In this document: piece by piece, positions 22,800 to 32,780 of the stretch | Layout: each line of letters opens with the position of its first letter | How positions within the stretch are numbered: position 1 is the stretch's first letter | DNA from: an uncultured Chloroflexus sp. | GTDB lineage: Bacteria > Chloroflexota > Chloroflexia > Chloroflexales > Chloroflexaceae | Length of the DNA: 47,321 bases | Direction: 5' to 3' | Assembly (NCBI RefSeq): GCF_937129525.1 | Contig: NZ_CAKZNK010000033.1 | Span: 1-47,321, forward strand | The notes under the pieces: generated by a model | Databases searched by the model: none | Told to the model about the DNA's origin: nothing | What the model saw: only the letters and a program-made list of their open reading frames with translations | Translations under genes and position numbers: made by a program

Positions 22800-24184
22800 A
22801 ACTGCTCCATCTACCCGCCCAACAACAGATCTACGATGCTGCGCCGCGCTGGTTGCAACGGGTGCTGGTCAATGCGGAAGCCGCGCGCCGCGAGTGGTTT
22901 CGCCGTCACGGCGACTATCGGCGGCTGGTTGCTGCGCACGATCCAAGATGGTATTACCGTTCGCGAGACGAGCAAGAGGCATGGCAACTTGCGCAGCTCA
23001 ACCGCCTGCTGGCCGAAGCGCGGCGGCGAGTGCCCTACTATCGGCGTACCTTGCCCGATCGTCCGTTATCTCATCTATCTGAACTCAGCGCATTACCCTT
23101 ACTGTCAAAAGAGCAGATCCGTCGCGATCCCTTTGCGCTGGTTGCCGACGATCTCAACCGACGCGCGCTCTGGCCGCGCAAGACGAGCGGTTCAACCGGA
23201 ACACCCCTCACCTTCTACCTGGATCGCGAAGCAACTCGTAATCATCAAGCTCCTGCCGACGCTATGCTGGTGGCGCTCGGCTGTCGCTTTGGCGAACCGC
23301 GCGCCCGCTTCTCCGGCGCGTATGTGACGCCCTACAGCCGCACTCAACCACCGTTCTGGATCTGGATCGACCTTTATCGCCAATTGCAGTGTTCGGCTTA
23401 CCATCTCGCGCCTCAGTTTTACCCTCACTACCTGCGCGCCTTGCGCGAGAGCGGGGTTGTCTATGGTACCGGCTATCCAACATCATGGCATCTGCTGGCG
23501 ACATACATCCTTGAAAGTGGCGATCAACCGCCACGCCTGCGCGCCATCATCAGCGATAGCGAAGGAATTTCACGCGAGCAGCAAGCTGTAGTCGAGCAGG
23601 CATTCGGCTGCCCGATGGTGCAGACGTATGGCGCCGGTGAAATCGGGCAAATGGCCTGGCAATGCGAGCATGGTCGTTATCACGCGCTCAGCCGCGCTGC
23701 AATCGCCGAGGTGGTTGATGCCAATGCTCAGCCGGTCGCTCCCGGTGAAACTGGTCAGATCGTGGTGACCTCTTTTGCCAGTACCGGAACGCCCTTCATT
23801 CGCTACCAGACCGGTGATCTGGCTATGGTGGCCGCCGATGATTGTCCGTGTGGTCGGCACAATCCGTCGTGGCTGGCGATTGAAGGCCGGATCGATGATC
23901 GAATCAAGACACCCGATGGACGCTGGATAGGCCGGCTCAGCCACGTTACCAAGCCAGGAGTGGGGATCAAAGAGAGCCAAATCGCGCAGGTAGCGCGCGA
24001 CCGCATCGTCATTCGGGTCGTGCCTGCGTCGGATTTTGTCCCTGCATCGATGCAGGCAGTGATTGAGGCTGCCCGACGTTACCTTGGCCCGGCAATGCAG
24101 ATTGAATGGGAAACTGTCGAACGATTACCGCGCACATCTGCGGGCAAGTTGCGCCACGTGGTGCGTGAAGTTGATCTGGAGTAA
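22796..24184 (+). CDS. CapK/phenylacetate-CoA ligase-like adenylate-forming enzyme
   Basis: A 462-residue member of the AMP-forming ligase superfamily. It has P-loop-like TSGSTGTPLTFYLDREA (T130 onward), the central QTYGAGEIGQMAW motif for adenine, and IRYQTGDLA with the hinge-side aspartate. The C-terminal small domain ends with RTSAGKLRHVV, carrying a likely catalytic lysine. CapK-type proteins occur in capsule clusters but their substrates are largely unknown; they could activate an acyl or amino acid for attachment to a deacetylated amino sugar. Overlap with the YdjC deacetylase by four bases fits such a deacetylate-then-acylate pair, which is inference. A gap of about 130 bases without a clear signal follows. 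Confidence 0.82.
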   Translation: MKLLHLPAQQQIYDAAPRWLQRVLVNAEAARREWFRRHGDYRRLVAAHDPRWYYRSRDEQEAWQLAQLNRLLAEARRRVPYYRRTLPDRPLSHLSELSALPLLSKEQIRRDPFALVADDLNRRALWPRKTSGSTGTPLTFYLDREATRNHQAPADAMLVALGCRFGEPRARFSGAYVTPYSRTQPPFWIWIDLYRQLQCSAYHLAPQFYPHYLRALRESGVVYGTGYPTSWHLLATYILESGDQPPRLRAIISDSEGISREQQAVVEQAFGCPMVQTYGAGEIGQMAWQCEHGRYHALSRAAIAEVVDANAQPVAPGETGQIVVTSFASTGTPFIRYQTGDLAMVAADDCPCGRHNPSWLAIEGRIDDRIKTPDGRWIGRLSHVTKPGVGIKESQIAQVARDRIVIRVVPASDFVPASMQAVIEAARRYLGPAMQIEWETVERLPRTSAGKLRHVVREVDLE

Positions 24185-24313
24185 CGATCTGGTTGCGCAA
24201 GATGGTGCCTCCTGTCGTTTAGATGGTTGAGAGCGGTTTAACTGTTGGCGCAGCTACGCGACTATGTGCTGGCTAACTATTATCGCGTATATCACTATTG
24301 CTTGTGGTTTTCG

Positions 24314-25537
24314 ATGCACATTCTCTACCTGCACCAATACTTCACCACTCGCGCCGGCGTTGGCGGCACTCGTTCTTACGAATTTGCCCGCTTCTTTGTG
24401 CAGCAGGGCCATCAGGTGACCATGGTTACCGCTGCCGAACGTCAATCGCCGTGGGCAGGTGGATGGTGGCGCCAGCGCGAAGTTGATGGCATTAAGGTCA
24501 TCGAGGTGCGCGCCGGCTATGCCGATTACAGTCGCGCGACTGCAATCGGCTACGGGCAGCGGATCATCGCGTTTATCCTTTTTGCGCTGGCAAGCCTGCT
24601 GGTGGTGTTGCGAGTCGAGCGGCCCAACGTAGTGTTTGCAACCAGCACGCCGTTAACGATTGGCATTCCCGGTATGCTAGCCAGTTGGTGGCATCGTGCC
24701 CCACTGGTATTTGAGGTGCGCGATCTGTGGCCGGAAGCGCCGATTCAGATGGGGGCACTGCGCCATCCGGCTCTGATCCTGCTGGCGCGCTGGCTGGAAC
24801 GAGTCATCTATCGCTATTCGCGCCATATCATTGCGCTCTCGCCAGGAATGCGTCAGGGCATTATCGATGCTGGCATTCCGCCAGAGAAGATTAGCGTCAT
24901 TCCCAACGCTGCCGATCTCGACCTCTTTCATCCGCAACGCACCGGTTGCAACTGGCGTGAGCGACTCGGTCAACCGGCCTTTCTTGCGCTCTACTTCGGC
25001 ACGATGGGTGAAGCCAACGATGTGCGTCAGGTGATCGAAGCTGCGCGTGTGTTACAGGATCAGGGCCGCAATGACATTATGCTCGCGCTGGCCGGGCAGG
25101 GTCGGCAGCGGCCATTGTTGGAAGAGCTGGCTCGTCAGTACAACCTGCGCAATGTGCAATTTCTCGATCCGCTGCCCAAAGCCGAAGTGGCCGATCTGGT
25201 AGCTGCCGCTGATGTTTGTCTGACGATCTTCAAGGCAGTGCCAGTACTCGCTACCTGTTCTCCCAACAAACTCTTCGATACCCTGGCAGCAGGGCGACCG
25301 GTCATTGTCAACACTCCAGGCTGGTTACAGCGGCTGGTAGTTGAGCATCAGTGTGGGCGTTACGCCCGCGCCGGCGATCCGGGCGATTTGGCAATACAAA
25401 TTGCCTATCTGTGTGACAATCCCGACTTTACCCGCCAGGCTGGCCGCAATGCGCGCGCGCTGGCCGAACAGCAGTTTGATCGCCGGCGCCTGGCTGCGGC
25501 TGCGCTGGCAATTTTGCAAACCTGCGCCGCTCCATGA
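24314..25537 (+). CDS. Glycosyltransferase family 4 (WbuB/L-fucosamine transferase-like)
   Basis: A 407-residue GT-B protein. MHILYLHQYFTTRAGVGGTR matches the N-terminus of WbuB-like transferases, followed by VVFATSTPLTIGIPG, LVFEVRDLWPEAPIQMG, and the donor-side LFDTLAAGRPVIVNT. The start at 24314 is chosen because the family begins with this motif; its ribosome site is weak, and a TTG at 24245 is an alternative start with 23 extra residues. This is the last gene of the polysaccharide locus. Its stop is separated by a single base from the stop of the minus-strand kinase gene. Confidence 0.82.
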   Translation: MHILYLHQYFTTRAGVGGTRSYEFARFFVQQGHQVTMVTAAERQSPWAGGWWRQREVDGIKVIEVRAGYADYSRATAIGYGQRIIAFILFALASLLVVLRVERPNVVFATSTPLTIGIPGMLASWWHRAPLVFEVRDLWPEAPIQMGALRHPALILLARWLERVIYRYSRHIIALSPGMRQGIIDAGIPPEKISVIPNAADLDLFHPQRTGCNWRERLGQPAFLALYFGTMGEANDVRQVIEAARVLQDQGRNDIMLALAGQGRQRPLLEELARQYNLRNVQFLDPLPKAEVADLVAAADVCLTIFKAVPVLATCSPNKLFDTLAAGRPVIVNTPGWLQRLVVEHQCGRYARAGDPGDLAIQIAYLCDNPDFTRQAGRNARALAEQQFDRRRLAAAALAILQTCAAP

Positions 25538-25538
25538 A

Positions 25539-28500
25539 TTATCGTTCCAGGGCTTGCTGTACGGCTACCTCTAGCGCGCTCGCGCGAAACGGTTTCTCAA
25601 TCAGGGGGGCATCGCTCAAGTCTTTGCCCTGTAAAGCGGCAAAACCGCTCATATAGAGCACTTTTATGGTGGGCGCAATCTGAAGTGCCGCCGTGGCCAG
25701 TTCCTGACCATTCATCTCGGGCATCACTACATCGGTGATCAGCAGATCGAACCTTTCAGCCTGCAAGATCGATAGCGCCGCGCGGCCATCCTGAGCCGAT
25801 GATACAGTGTAGCCAAGATTGATCAGGGTTGCGACCGTCATGCGCAACAGATCGGGATCGTCGTCAACGACCAGAATGCGCGCATCGCGGCGGACAGTCG
25901 GCGCTGGTGAAACGGCTGGTTCGTCAGCTATTTGCGCGGCGCACGGCAAATACAGGCGCACGGTGGTGCCAAGATGAGAGGTCGAATAGATCTGAGCTGT
26001 TCCGCCCGACTGGCGGGCAAAGCCGTAAACCATTGGCAGACCGAGGCCGGTGCCGCGTCCGCGTTCTTTAGTGGTGAAAAACGGCTCAAAGGCGCGCTCG
26101 GCCACTTCAGGTGACATCCCGCTGCCGGTATCGACCACATCGATCACGATGTAGCAACCGACTGGCAAAATTGCCAGCAGCAGTATATCTTCGCTGGTGA
26201 CCTGAATCTCTCTGATCTTAATCGTCAACTTACCGCCCTGCGGCATAGCATCGCGGCTATTGATCACCAGATTGAGCAAGGCTGCCTCCAGGCCGGCCCG
26301 GTCAGCCCGTGCCGGTCGGTTCGTCTGCGCGATCAGTTCAACCTTGATCGCTGATCCAATCGTGACCTGGATCAGCGGCAAAAATTCTTGCAAGACCAGA
26401 GCGACATCGATTGTTGTGGGCGCCAGGGGTTGCCTGCGGGCCACCGCCAGGAGACTTCTGGTCAGTTCAGCGCCGCGCAAGGCTGCTTTGAGCGCCGCTT
26501 CCACCAGGCTGCGCGCCGATTCATCGCCCTGCCAGTCGGTCAGTGATAGATCGAGATTGCCGATAATAATGCCGAGCAGATTATTGAAATCGTGCGCCAG
26601 TCCGCCGGTCAGTAAGCCCAATGCTTCGAGTTTCTGGGTTTCGCGAATGCGTTCGTCAAGCTGCTTTCGTTCCGTAATATCGCTAAGCGCGCCGACCATC
26701 CGCGTTACCTTGCCATCGGCATCGCGCAAGGCCTCACCGCGGGCCAGGATCCAGCGGTATCGGTCGTCTCGGTAACGCATGCGAAATTCCATATTAAACG
26801 GTTCAAGACCGGCAAAGTGGCGATCAATCGCTTTGGTGACTGCCGGCCAATCATCGGGATGAATCCGCTCAAAGAAGGTTGTGATCGTGTTGGGTAGCTC
26901 GTCGGCGCCAAAACCGAACATCGCTTTCCACTGTGGCGACAGATACGTCACTCCGTTGATGATGTCCCAATCCCATACGCCATCCTGAACGGCGCGTTCG
27001 GCGAGTGTATAACGCTCCTCGCTGACACGCAGTCGCTCGGCGATGAGGTGTTGCTCGATTACCGGTCCGGCCAGGTGACTTACAAACTGCAACAGGGCGG
27101 CGTCTTCGCTCTGTGGTGCCGCTCCGCGCGCCGACCAGACCGTGAACGCGCCGATAACGGCGCCTCCCGCGCCTTGAATCGGTTCGGCCCAGCAGGTCGT
27201 AAAGCCACTGTCTTGCGCAATGGCGGCGTATTCCATCCAGCCGGGTTCAGCGTTCAAGTTCGGCGTAACGATCCGCTGCCGGTCAAACAATGGCTTCCAG
27301 ATCGATGCTTCATCCGTCGAGTCGCTCTGTTCGAGCAGGCTGACCAGCGCTGATGACAGGTTAGGCGCTATGACCCGACCAGGTCGTTGTGTAGCGGTGT
27401 CAAAGAGCACAATTGCGCAGCGCGTGTCAGGTTGCTCATCTTCGAATGCTGCAATCAATGTATTCATAAGCGCAGGCAAACTTTCACCTCCTAACAGGCT
27501 GGTGAAGAGCTGAACCCGCAATCGCTCGCGCAATTCGAGCCGTTTCAATGCGCTGATGTCGGTATGGGTTCCCAGCATCCGCACCGGATTGCCCACTTCA
27601 TCGCGTTCGACAATTGCGCCAACTGATAGAATCCACTTCCAACCCCCCTGTTGCATCCGCGAGCGATATTCGACCCGGTATTCAGGAAGCTTTCCGGCCA
27701 TATAATCGGCGTAAATTTGAGACACCACCGGCTCGTCGCTCGGATGCAGTCGCTCACGCCAGCTTTGCGTGGTTTCGATAAAACTGGCCGGATCAAACCC
27801 AAGCATCGTTGCGTACTCGGCATTAACAATGGTTTCACCGCTGCGCACATCCAAATCGTACAATCCCTGGTTGGCTGAGCGCAAGGCCAGCTCTAGCCGA
27901 CGGGCATTGATTTGCAGCGTTTGCAGACTTTGGTATTCGGCGGTAACGTCGGTAAAGAAGAAGAATATCAAATGCTGGTCATTGCCATATCTACCGCCTG
28001 GAGCGATGTTGCAATAGAATGTGGAACCATCGCGGCGCCGGCATACGACATTGAGTAGCGGTGTCTTATCACCCGCACTCATTCGCTCAAAGGCTTCAAT
28101 TATTACCGCGTGGGCTTCAGCCGGGTGCAGGTCTTCGACGAGAAGCGTCATCATTTCGGTGGCAGTGTAACCGAAGAGCAGGTTCATAAACGGATTCGAC
28201 CAGCGTACCTGCCGGCTGCCCACTTCAGCTTCGATCACACCATGCGGGGCCTGTTCCACCATGGCGCGCAACCGGCGCATTTCCCGACCGGCCATGCGCT
28301 GCTGGCGTAATTCCCGCTGAGCAATGAACGGCAGGCGGCGCAACTCATTGTCGCGCACCAGATCTGTAATGGCCGGTTCATTAACAAATTGCTCGATCTC
28401 GTATTCATCAGGCGAGCAGACAAGAACCAGCGGAATCCCGACTGGCATGCCATACCGCGCTGCCGGTCGGCAAATGATGCATGTCGGGGTATTGTCGTCA

Positions 28501-28634
28501 AGCTGAGCAAGCAGGTCACTGAAGTTAGAGACAAATCTACCGACAAGTTGAGGGAAGGGGATCAGGGTTTGAGTGATCGACTCACGCAAATCGTCAATAG
28601 CGAAGAAAAGAAGGTCGGCGCGAGGTTCGGACAT
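25539..28634 (-). CDS. Hybrid sensor histidine kinase with PAS, GAF and receiver domains
   Basis: A 1031-residue soluble sensor without clear membrane helices. Domains in order: a receiver-like N-terminus (residues 1-105) without the phospho-acceptor Asp; PAS 1 (about 123-236); PAS 2 with PAC (about 244-366); GAF (about 374-530); PAS 3 (about 541-658); dimerisation with catalytic H681 in LAHDFNNL; HATPase with N box [12 protein letters not shown] and G boxes DVVDTGSGM and GRGTGLGL; and a C-terminal receiver with RILVVDDD and D968 in [13 protein letters not shown]. The ATG at 28634 lies eight bases after AAGGA. It should sense redox, small molecules or light through PAS/GAF and phosphorylate its own receiver; targets are not in the window. 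It lies 58 bases downstream of the rsm22-like gene and is probably cotranscribed with it. Confidence 0.9.
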   Translation of the reverse strand: MSEPRADLLFFAIDDLRESITQTLIPFPQLVGRFVSNFSDLLAQLDDNTPTCIICRPAARYGMPVGIPLVLVCSPDEYEIEQFVNEPAITDLVRDNELRRLPFIAQRELRQQRMAGREMRRLRAMVEQAPHGVIEAEVGSRQVRWSNPFMNLLFGYTATEMMTLLVEDLHPAEAHAVIIEAFERMSAGDKTPLLNVVCRRRDGSTFYCNIAPGGRYGNDQHLIFFFFTDVTAEYQSLQTLQINARRLELALRSANQGLYDLDVRSGETIVNAEYATMLGFDPASFIETTQSWRERLHPSDEPVVSQIYADYMAGKLPEYRVEYRSRMQQGGWKWILSVGAIVERDEVGNPVRMLGTHTDISALKRLELRERLRVQLFTSLLGGESLPALMNTLIAAFEDEQPDTRCAIVLFDTATQRPGRVIAPNLSSALVSLLEQSDSTDEASIWKPLFDRQRIVTPNLNAEPGWMEYAAIAQDSGFTTCWAEPIQGAGGAVIGAFTVWSARGAAPQSEDAALLQFVSHLAGPVIEQHLIAERLRVSEERYTLAERAVQDGVWDWDIINGVTYLSPQWKAMFGFGADELPNTITTFFERIHPDDWPAVTKAIDRHFAGLEPFNMEFRMRYRDDRYRWILARGEALRDADGKVTRMVGALSDITERKQLDERIRETQKLEALGLLTGGLAHDFNNLLGIIIGNLDLSLTDWQGDESARSLVEAALKAALRGAELTRSLLAVARRQPLAPTTIDVALVLQEFLPLIQVTIGSAIKVELIAQTNRPARADRAGLEAALLNLVINSRDAMPQGGKLTIKIREIQVTSEDILLLAILPVGCYIVIDVVDTGSGMSPEVAERAFEPFFTTKERGRGTGLGLPMVYGFARQSGGTAQIYSTSHLGTTVRLYLPCAAQIADEPAVSPAPTVRRDARILVVDDDPDLLRMTVATLINLGYTVSSAQDGRAALSILQAERFDLLITDVVMPEMNGQELATAALQIAPTIKVLYMSGFAALQGKDLSDAPLIEKPFRASALEVAVQQALER

Positions 28635-28692
28635 GGCAGTATCCTTAAAACTGTACCGAAGCGATAGATCGCGCCGGGTATCTGGTATTATA

Positions 28693-29694
28693 TCATTTCC
28701 CTTCAGAATTACCTCTGTCCAGCGATGGATAGCTATCCCATCCGTCACCCCAACCGCTATCGCGCGCCCGACGCCATGCCTCACCCTGACTGCGGGTAAC
28801 TGTGATCTGTTGCAGACCTTGCGCCGTGCAAACCTGGAGTTCGATCCGACCACTATGAATGATCGGGTGGCGCGTGATACGGCCACCGGTCAATGGTTGA
28901 CCGCGACGCGCTGCGATCAGGTAGGCAAATTTCTCGTCTTCAAACGGGGCTGCCGCGCCTTTCAGCCGGCGGAGAAAGGCCGGTCGCGCAATTCGTTGGG
29001 CAAAGTGACACCAGTCGCCTCTGGCAGCTAGCGGGCAGTCGGCGGTATGCGGACAGGGAGCCAGCAGGATCGCCTCGCGCTTGATCAATTCGCTGCGTAG
29101 GTTGAGGATGGTTGCATGACCGGATGGCGTTCCTGGCTCGACCAGCACTAACGCGCCGGTCGTCGCTTTCCATAGCCGGCTCAGCAAGATTGCGCGCGCT
29201 GACGGTTCGATCTCGCCGAAGACATATCCTGCTACCACCAGATCGCTCTCTGGGAGACGGTCAAGGCTCAGCACATCACTCCGCTGCCACGTGATGGTGG
29301 GTAAGTCTGCCCCGGCTGTGAGTTGTTCGCCAATCCGCGCCATTGCCGGCTGCCGTTCGATAGCCACAATCCGGCGCAGCGAAGGCCATTGCTCAGCAGC
29401 GGCCCAAATTGCAGCGCCACTACCCGCGCCGATGTCAAGCATCCGGGAAGGAATGAAATCGGGTTGCGCTTCCGCCAGTCGGCGGAAGGCGGCGCGCAGC
29501 GCAGCATAGGTTGCCGGCATCCGCCAGGCCGCATATGCGATTGCTTGCAGTGGCGAGGCAATCGCTGGCGCCTGCCCGGCCTCGGCGGTACGGTAGCGGT
29601 TCGAGAGAGTGGCTGCCGCCTGTTCAAGCGTAGCGCTCGCCTGACTGGCAATCATCCGCTCAAGCGCTCGTTGTAACGTTGCCGGTAATTGCAT
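28693..29694 (-). CDS. Rsm22/METTL17-family methyltransferase-like ribosome assembly protein
   Basis: A 333-residue protein. LDIGAGSGAA (residues 86-95) is the SAM-binding loop, followed by IVAIERQPAM and YVFGEIEP. C214, C220 and C229 (in LAPCPHTADCPLAARGDWCH) plus C289 in LQVCT have the spacing of the iron-sulfur cluster ligands reported for mitochondrial Rsm22/METTL17. These proteins act in small ribosomal subunit assembly or 16S/12S rRNA maturation; a methyl transfer has not been shown here. ATG 29694 has only a weak ribosome site. The gene is divergent from the glcD gene, with a 267-base shared upstream region. Confidence 0.82.
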   Translation of the reverse strand: MQLPATLQRALERMIASQASATLEQAAATLSNRYRTAEAGQAPAIASPLQAIAYAAWRMPATYAALRAAFRRLAEAQPDFIPSRMLDIGAGSGAAIWAAAEQWPSLRRIVAIERQPAMARIGEQLTAGADLPTITWQRSDVLSLDRLPESDLVVAGYVFGEIEPSARAILLSRLWKATTGALVLVEPGTPSGHATILNLRSELIKREAILLAPCPHTADCPLAARGDWCHFAQRIARPAFLRRLKGAAAPFEDEKFAYLIAARRGQPLTGGRITRHPIIHSGRIELQVCTAQGLQQITVTRSQGEAWRRARDSGWGDGWDSYPSLDRGNSEGK

Positions 29695-29873
29695 AGGCTT
29701 ACTCGTATATGATTATTTAGTGATAAAAGCTGCTGTTGTTCATTCAGTATTACCCTTGCCATCTACTGCGATCACGCAGCCAGAAGCCGACACTTCCGTT
29801 TAGTGACGGCTTAGACGTAACCGTATACTATAGCAGAAATGGCCCGTCCTGTACATCAGATCACAGGGGATTA

Positions 29874-29882
29874 TGGTATACT
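29874..29882 (+). promoter_or_regulatory. Candidate extended -10 promoter for the glcD operon
   Basis: TGG-TATACT is an extended -10 element. Transcription would start near 29889, giving a leader of about 70 bases before the ATG at 29962. A second TATACT lies upstream at 29824-29829 with a poor -35. The region from 29695 to 29961 otherwise holds no gene; it is the divergent control region for rsm22 and glcD. Confidence 0.4.
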
Positions 29883-29961
29883 ACAAGCATAAAGTCTGTT
29901 TTCATAAGCGTTCCCTATCTAAAGACCCGTCATAGTGGCCCCGTGGCCGCAGGAGTGCGGA

Positions 29962-31410
29962 ATGAATCGTGCTGAACTGATCGCAGAGCTAGAGCGAATC
30001 CTTGGCCCGCGCGGCGTGGTCGCTCATCCCGATGCGTTGTATACCTATGACGCTGACGGATGCGTGATGGATACGCACGAGCCGCACGTGGTAACGTTGC
30101 CAACCAGTGCCGAGCAGGTGTCCGCTATCGTTCGCCTGGCTGCGCGCGTCGGTATGCCAATTGTCCCACGTGGCGCCGGTACTGGCCTGTCCGGTGGAGC
30201 AACCCCAATGCGGGGAGGGATCGTGATCTCCACGGCTCGCATGGACAAGATCCTTCAGGTCGATACAGCCAATGGCCGCGTTCTCTGCCAGCCGGGAGTG
30301 ATTAACTGGGAGCTGTCACAATATCTGAAGCCGTTTGGTTATCAGTTTGCGCCCGATCCCTCGTCACAGAAAGCCTGTACGATTGGCGGCAATATCGCCA
30401 ATAACTCCGGCGGCCCTCACTGTCTGAAATATGGCATTACCGCCAGTCATGTGCTGGCGGTGCAGGTTGTGTTGCCCGATGGCTCGATTATCTGGACGGG
30501 TGACGGTAGTTCCTATTTACCCGGCTACGATCTGACTGGCGTTATTACCGGATCAGAAGGCACTATCGGTTTTGTGACCGCAGCCTGGTTGCGTCTCACC
30601 CGCCTACCCGAGGCAGTGCGCGTAGTGCTGGCGCTCTTCCCCGAGATAGCCGGCGCCTCCAGTACAGTCTCGCAGGTGATTGCGAGCGGTCTGTTGCCGG
30701 CAGCTCTCGAAATTATGGATCGGCTGGCGATCAAGGCGGTCAACGATATGTACCGGCTGGGTTTGCCGGAAGCAGCCGGCGCAGCGTTATTGATTGAGGT
30801 TGATGGCGTTGAAGATGGATTGGATGAGCTGCTCAACGATGTGACCGCAATTTGCTGGCGTAACGGCGCAATCGATGTGCGCCCCGCCCGCACTATCGCC
30901 GAGCAAAACCAGGTCTGGGCTGCGCGCAAGAATGCGTTTGGCGCGATGGGTCGCCTTGCGCCGACCTACTACCTCGTTGATACCGTTGTGCCGCGCACCA
31001 AATTGCCCCAGACAATGGATGAAGTTGGTCGTATCTCGCGCGAGTTTCGGCTGCCGATTGCCAACGTCTTCCACGCTGGTGATGGGAACCTCCATCCGAT
31101 TATCCTCTTTGATCGCCGTGATCGCTCGCAAAATCAACGCGCGCTGGAAGCAGCTACCAGCGTTATGAAAGTCAGTATCGATTTTGGTGGGGTGATTAGT
31201 GGTGAGCACGGGATCGGCGTCGAAAAGCAAGATTATATGACTTTGCTCTTCTCGACCGATGATCTGGCGGCAATGGCCGGTCTCCATCAGAGTTTTGATC
31301 CGCGCGATCTGTTCAATCCGGGGAAGGTCTTTCCCAAAGGACGCGGTTGTGGCGAACTGGCTGCCTTGCGTCGCTCAGGAATAGCCTGGAGCGCTTTGAA
31401 ATCGAGTTAA
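29962..31410 (+). CDS. glcD: FAD-linked glycolate/D-lactate oxidase subunit GlcD
   Basis: A 482-residue protein. The FAD-binding PCMH domain (about residues 35-215) contains PRGAGTGLSGGATP and GGNIANNSGGPHCLKYG; the FAD-linked oxidase C-terminal domain has NVFHAGDGNLHP and SGEHGIGVEK, whose His residues are typical active-site and metal ligands. The start at 29962 follows AGGAG. GlcD with GlcE and GlcF oxidises glycolate to glyoxylate, or D-lactate to pyruvate, and passes electrons to quinone. The following GlcE-like gene starts six bases after the stop. A closely similar GlcD sequence forms the N-terminal half of the fused protein at 32781. Confidence 0.92.
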   Translation: MNRAELIAELERILGPRGVVAHPDALYTYDADGCVMDTHEPHVVTLPTSAEQVSAIVRLAARVGMPIVPRGAGTGLSGGATPMRGGIVISTARMDKILQVDTANGRVLCQPGVINWELSQYLKPFGYQFAPDPSSQKACTIGGNIANNSGGPHCLKYGITASHVLAVQVVLPDGSIIWTGDGSSYLPGYDLTGVITGSEGTIGFVTAAWLRLTRLPEAVRVVLALFPEIAGASSTVSQVIASGLLPAALEIMDRLAIKAVNDMYRLGLPEAAGAALLIEVDGVEDGLDELLNDVTAICWRNGAIDVRPARTIAEQNQVWAARKNAFGAMGRLAPTYYLVDTVVPRTKLPQTMDEVGRISREFRLPIANVFHAGDGNLHPIILFDRRDRSQNQRALEAATSVMKVSIDFGGVISGEHGIGVEKQDYMTLLFSTDDLAAMAGLHQSFDPRDLFNPGKVFPKGRGCGELAALRRSGIAWSALKSS

Positions 31411-31415
31411 TCCAA

Positions 31416-32696
31416 ATGGATCTGACGATATTACGCACTGATCTTGCCGGCATTAGCGGTGAACAGCATGTGCGCGAACACCCTGCCGATCGCGTGATCT
31501 ACGGCCAGACGCCGTTGCTGGCCGTGGCTCCTGGTTCACTCGAAGAACTGTCACAGGTCGTGGCTCGTCTTGCCGCTGAGCCGGTGGCGATGGTACCGTG
31601 GGGGGGTGGCACCCAGCAGACGTGGGGACGGCCACCTGCGCGACCGTTTGTTGTGGTTGAAACCAATCGCCTGAATCGGATTCTCGACTATACCCCTGAT
31701 GATTTGACCATTTCAGTCGAAGCCGGAATCACGCTGGATGCGCTCAGAGCCGCGCTGGCTGCAAACGGTCAGATGTTGCCGCTCGATAGCCCGTTGCCGG
31801 CGCAGGCGACGATTGGTGGGTTGCTGGCAACTGCCATGGATGGCCCGCGGCGGCTAGGGTATGGCTCGGCGCGTGATCTGCTGATCGGCATTCGCGTGGT
31901 TGAAGCGACTGGTCGGGTCTCGAAGGCCGGTGGGATGGTGGTGAAGAATGTCAGCGGCTTCGATATGATGAAACTCTACCTGGGCAGCTTCGGCACGCTA
32001 GCAATTATCGCTTCCGCCAATTTCAAACTCATTCCCCAACCGCGAGCGGCAGCCAGCATCCTGTGTCGTGCCCAAACGCCAGCGCCGCTATGGAAGCTGG
32101 TTAATGCCATTGCCGCCAGTCAGCTTGTGCCGGTGGCAGTTGAGTATCTCGAGGGTATTGCGGCCATCGATGCCCCGTTTGCGCTCACCGTTGCCAGCGA
32201 GGGATTGCCGGCGGCAGTCGAACGACATCTGCGTGATGTGGCTGCGTTTGCGCAACAAGCTGGAGTGAGCACCGAGGTCTTGCGCGATGCTGACCATGCG
32301 CAGTTGTGGTCGATGATCAACGATGTGCCGCAAACAGCGGCGCCTGCCGTTGATGAACTGGTGACCCGGGTAACGTGCCTGCCCGCCGATTTGAACAGGG
32401 TGCTGACCGCCGCCCGCGCAGCAGCTCGTGAGGCTGACCTCTCGTTACAGATTACGGCCCGCGCGCTCAATGGTATTGCCTATCTGCGCGCGCGTGGACA
32501 AACCACTGCCTTGCGTTTATGGCATACTGCGTTGCTCAAGGTCGCGCCGCATACCACCCTACTCGCCACGCCGCCGGCCCTGGTTGCGGAGTTGCCGGCC
32601 TTCGGCGCGCAGATCGTCAATCTCGATCTGATGCAGCGCATCAAGCAAGAATTCGATCCTGACCAGTTGCTGAATCCGGGTCGGTTTGTGGTATAG
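31416..32696 (+). CDS. glcE: FAD-binding glycolate oxidase subunit GlcE
   Basis: A 426-residue protein with a single PCMH-type FAD domain: VPWGGGTQQTWG, DYTPDDLTISVEAG, and MDGPRRLGYGSARDLLIG, plus VSGFDMMKLYLGSFG. The C-terminus ends with FDPDQLLNPGRFV, typical of GlcE. It should be the second flavin subunit alongside GlcD. ATG 31416 lies five bases after the GlcD stop and has no clear ribosome site of its own, so it probably depends on translational coupling. An 84-base gap with GAGAGGAGAG before the next GTG start separates it from the fused gene. Confidence 0.88.
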   Translation: MDLTILRTDLAGISGEQHVREHPADRVIYGQTPLLAVAPGSLEELSQVVARLAAEPVAMVPWGGGTQQTWGRPPARPFVVVETNRLNRILDYTPDDLTISVEAGITLDALRAALAANGQMLPLDSPLPAQATIGGLLATAMDGPRRLGYGSARDLLIGIRVVEATGRVSKAGGMVVKNVSGFDMMKLYLGSFGTLAIIASANFKLIPQPRAAASILCRAQTPAPLWKLVNAIAASQLVPVAVEYLEGIAAIDAPFALTVASEGLPAAVERHLRDVAAFAQQAGVSTEVLRDADHAQLWSMINDVPQTAAPAVDELVTRVTCLPADLNRVLTAARAAAREADLSLQITARALNGIAYLRARGQTTALRLWHTALLKVAPHTTLLATPPALVAELPAFGAQIVNLDLMQRIKQEFDPDQLLNPGRFVV

Positions 32697-32780
32697 CCCA
32701 GATCGCGCGCTACAATGGTGGCTTCAACGGATCCGATCCAGGCCAAGCCTGAGTTAACCGGTTGAGAGGAGAGCAGACAG

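Noticed and set aside
28635-28886. N-terminal extension of the sensor kinase
   Set aside because: It would overlap the end of the rsm22-like gene and has no domain; ATG 28634 has a well-spaced AAGGA.
31347-31415. Earlier TTG start for GlcE, overlapping the GlcD end
   Set aside because: The extra residues do not fit the family N-terminus, and ATG 31416 lies right after the GlcD stop.
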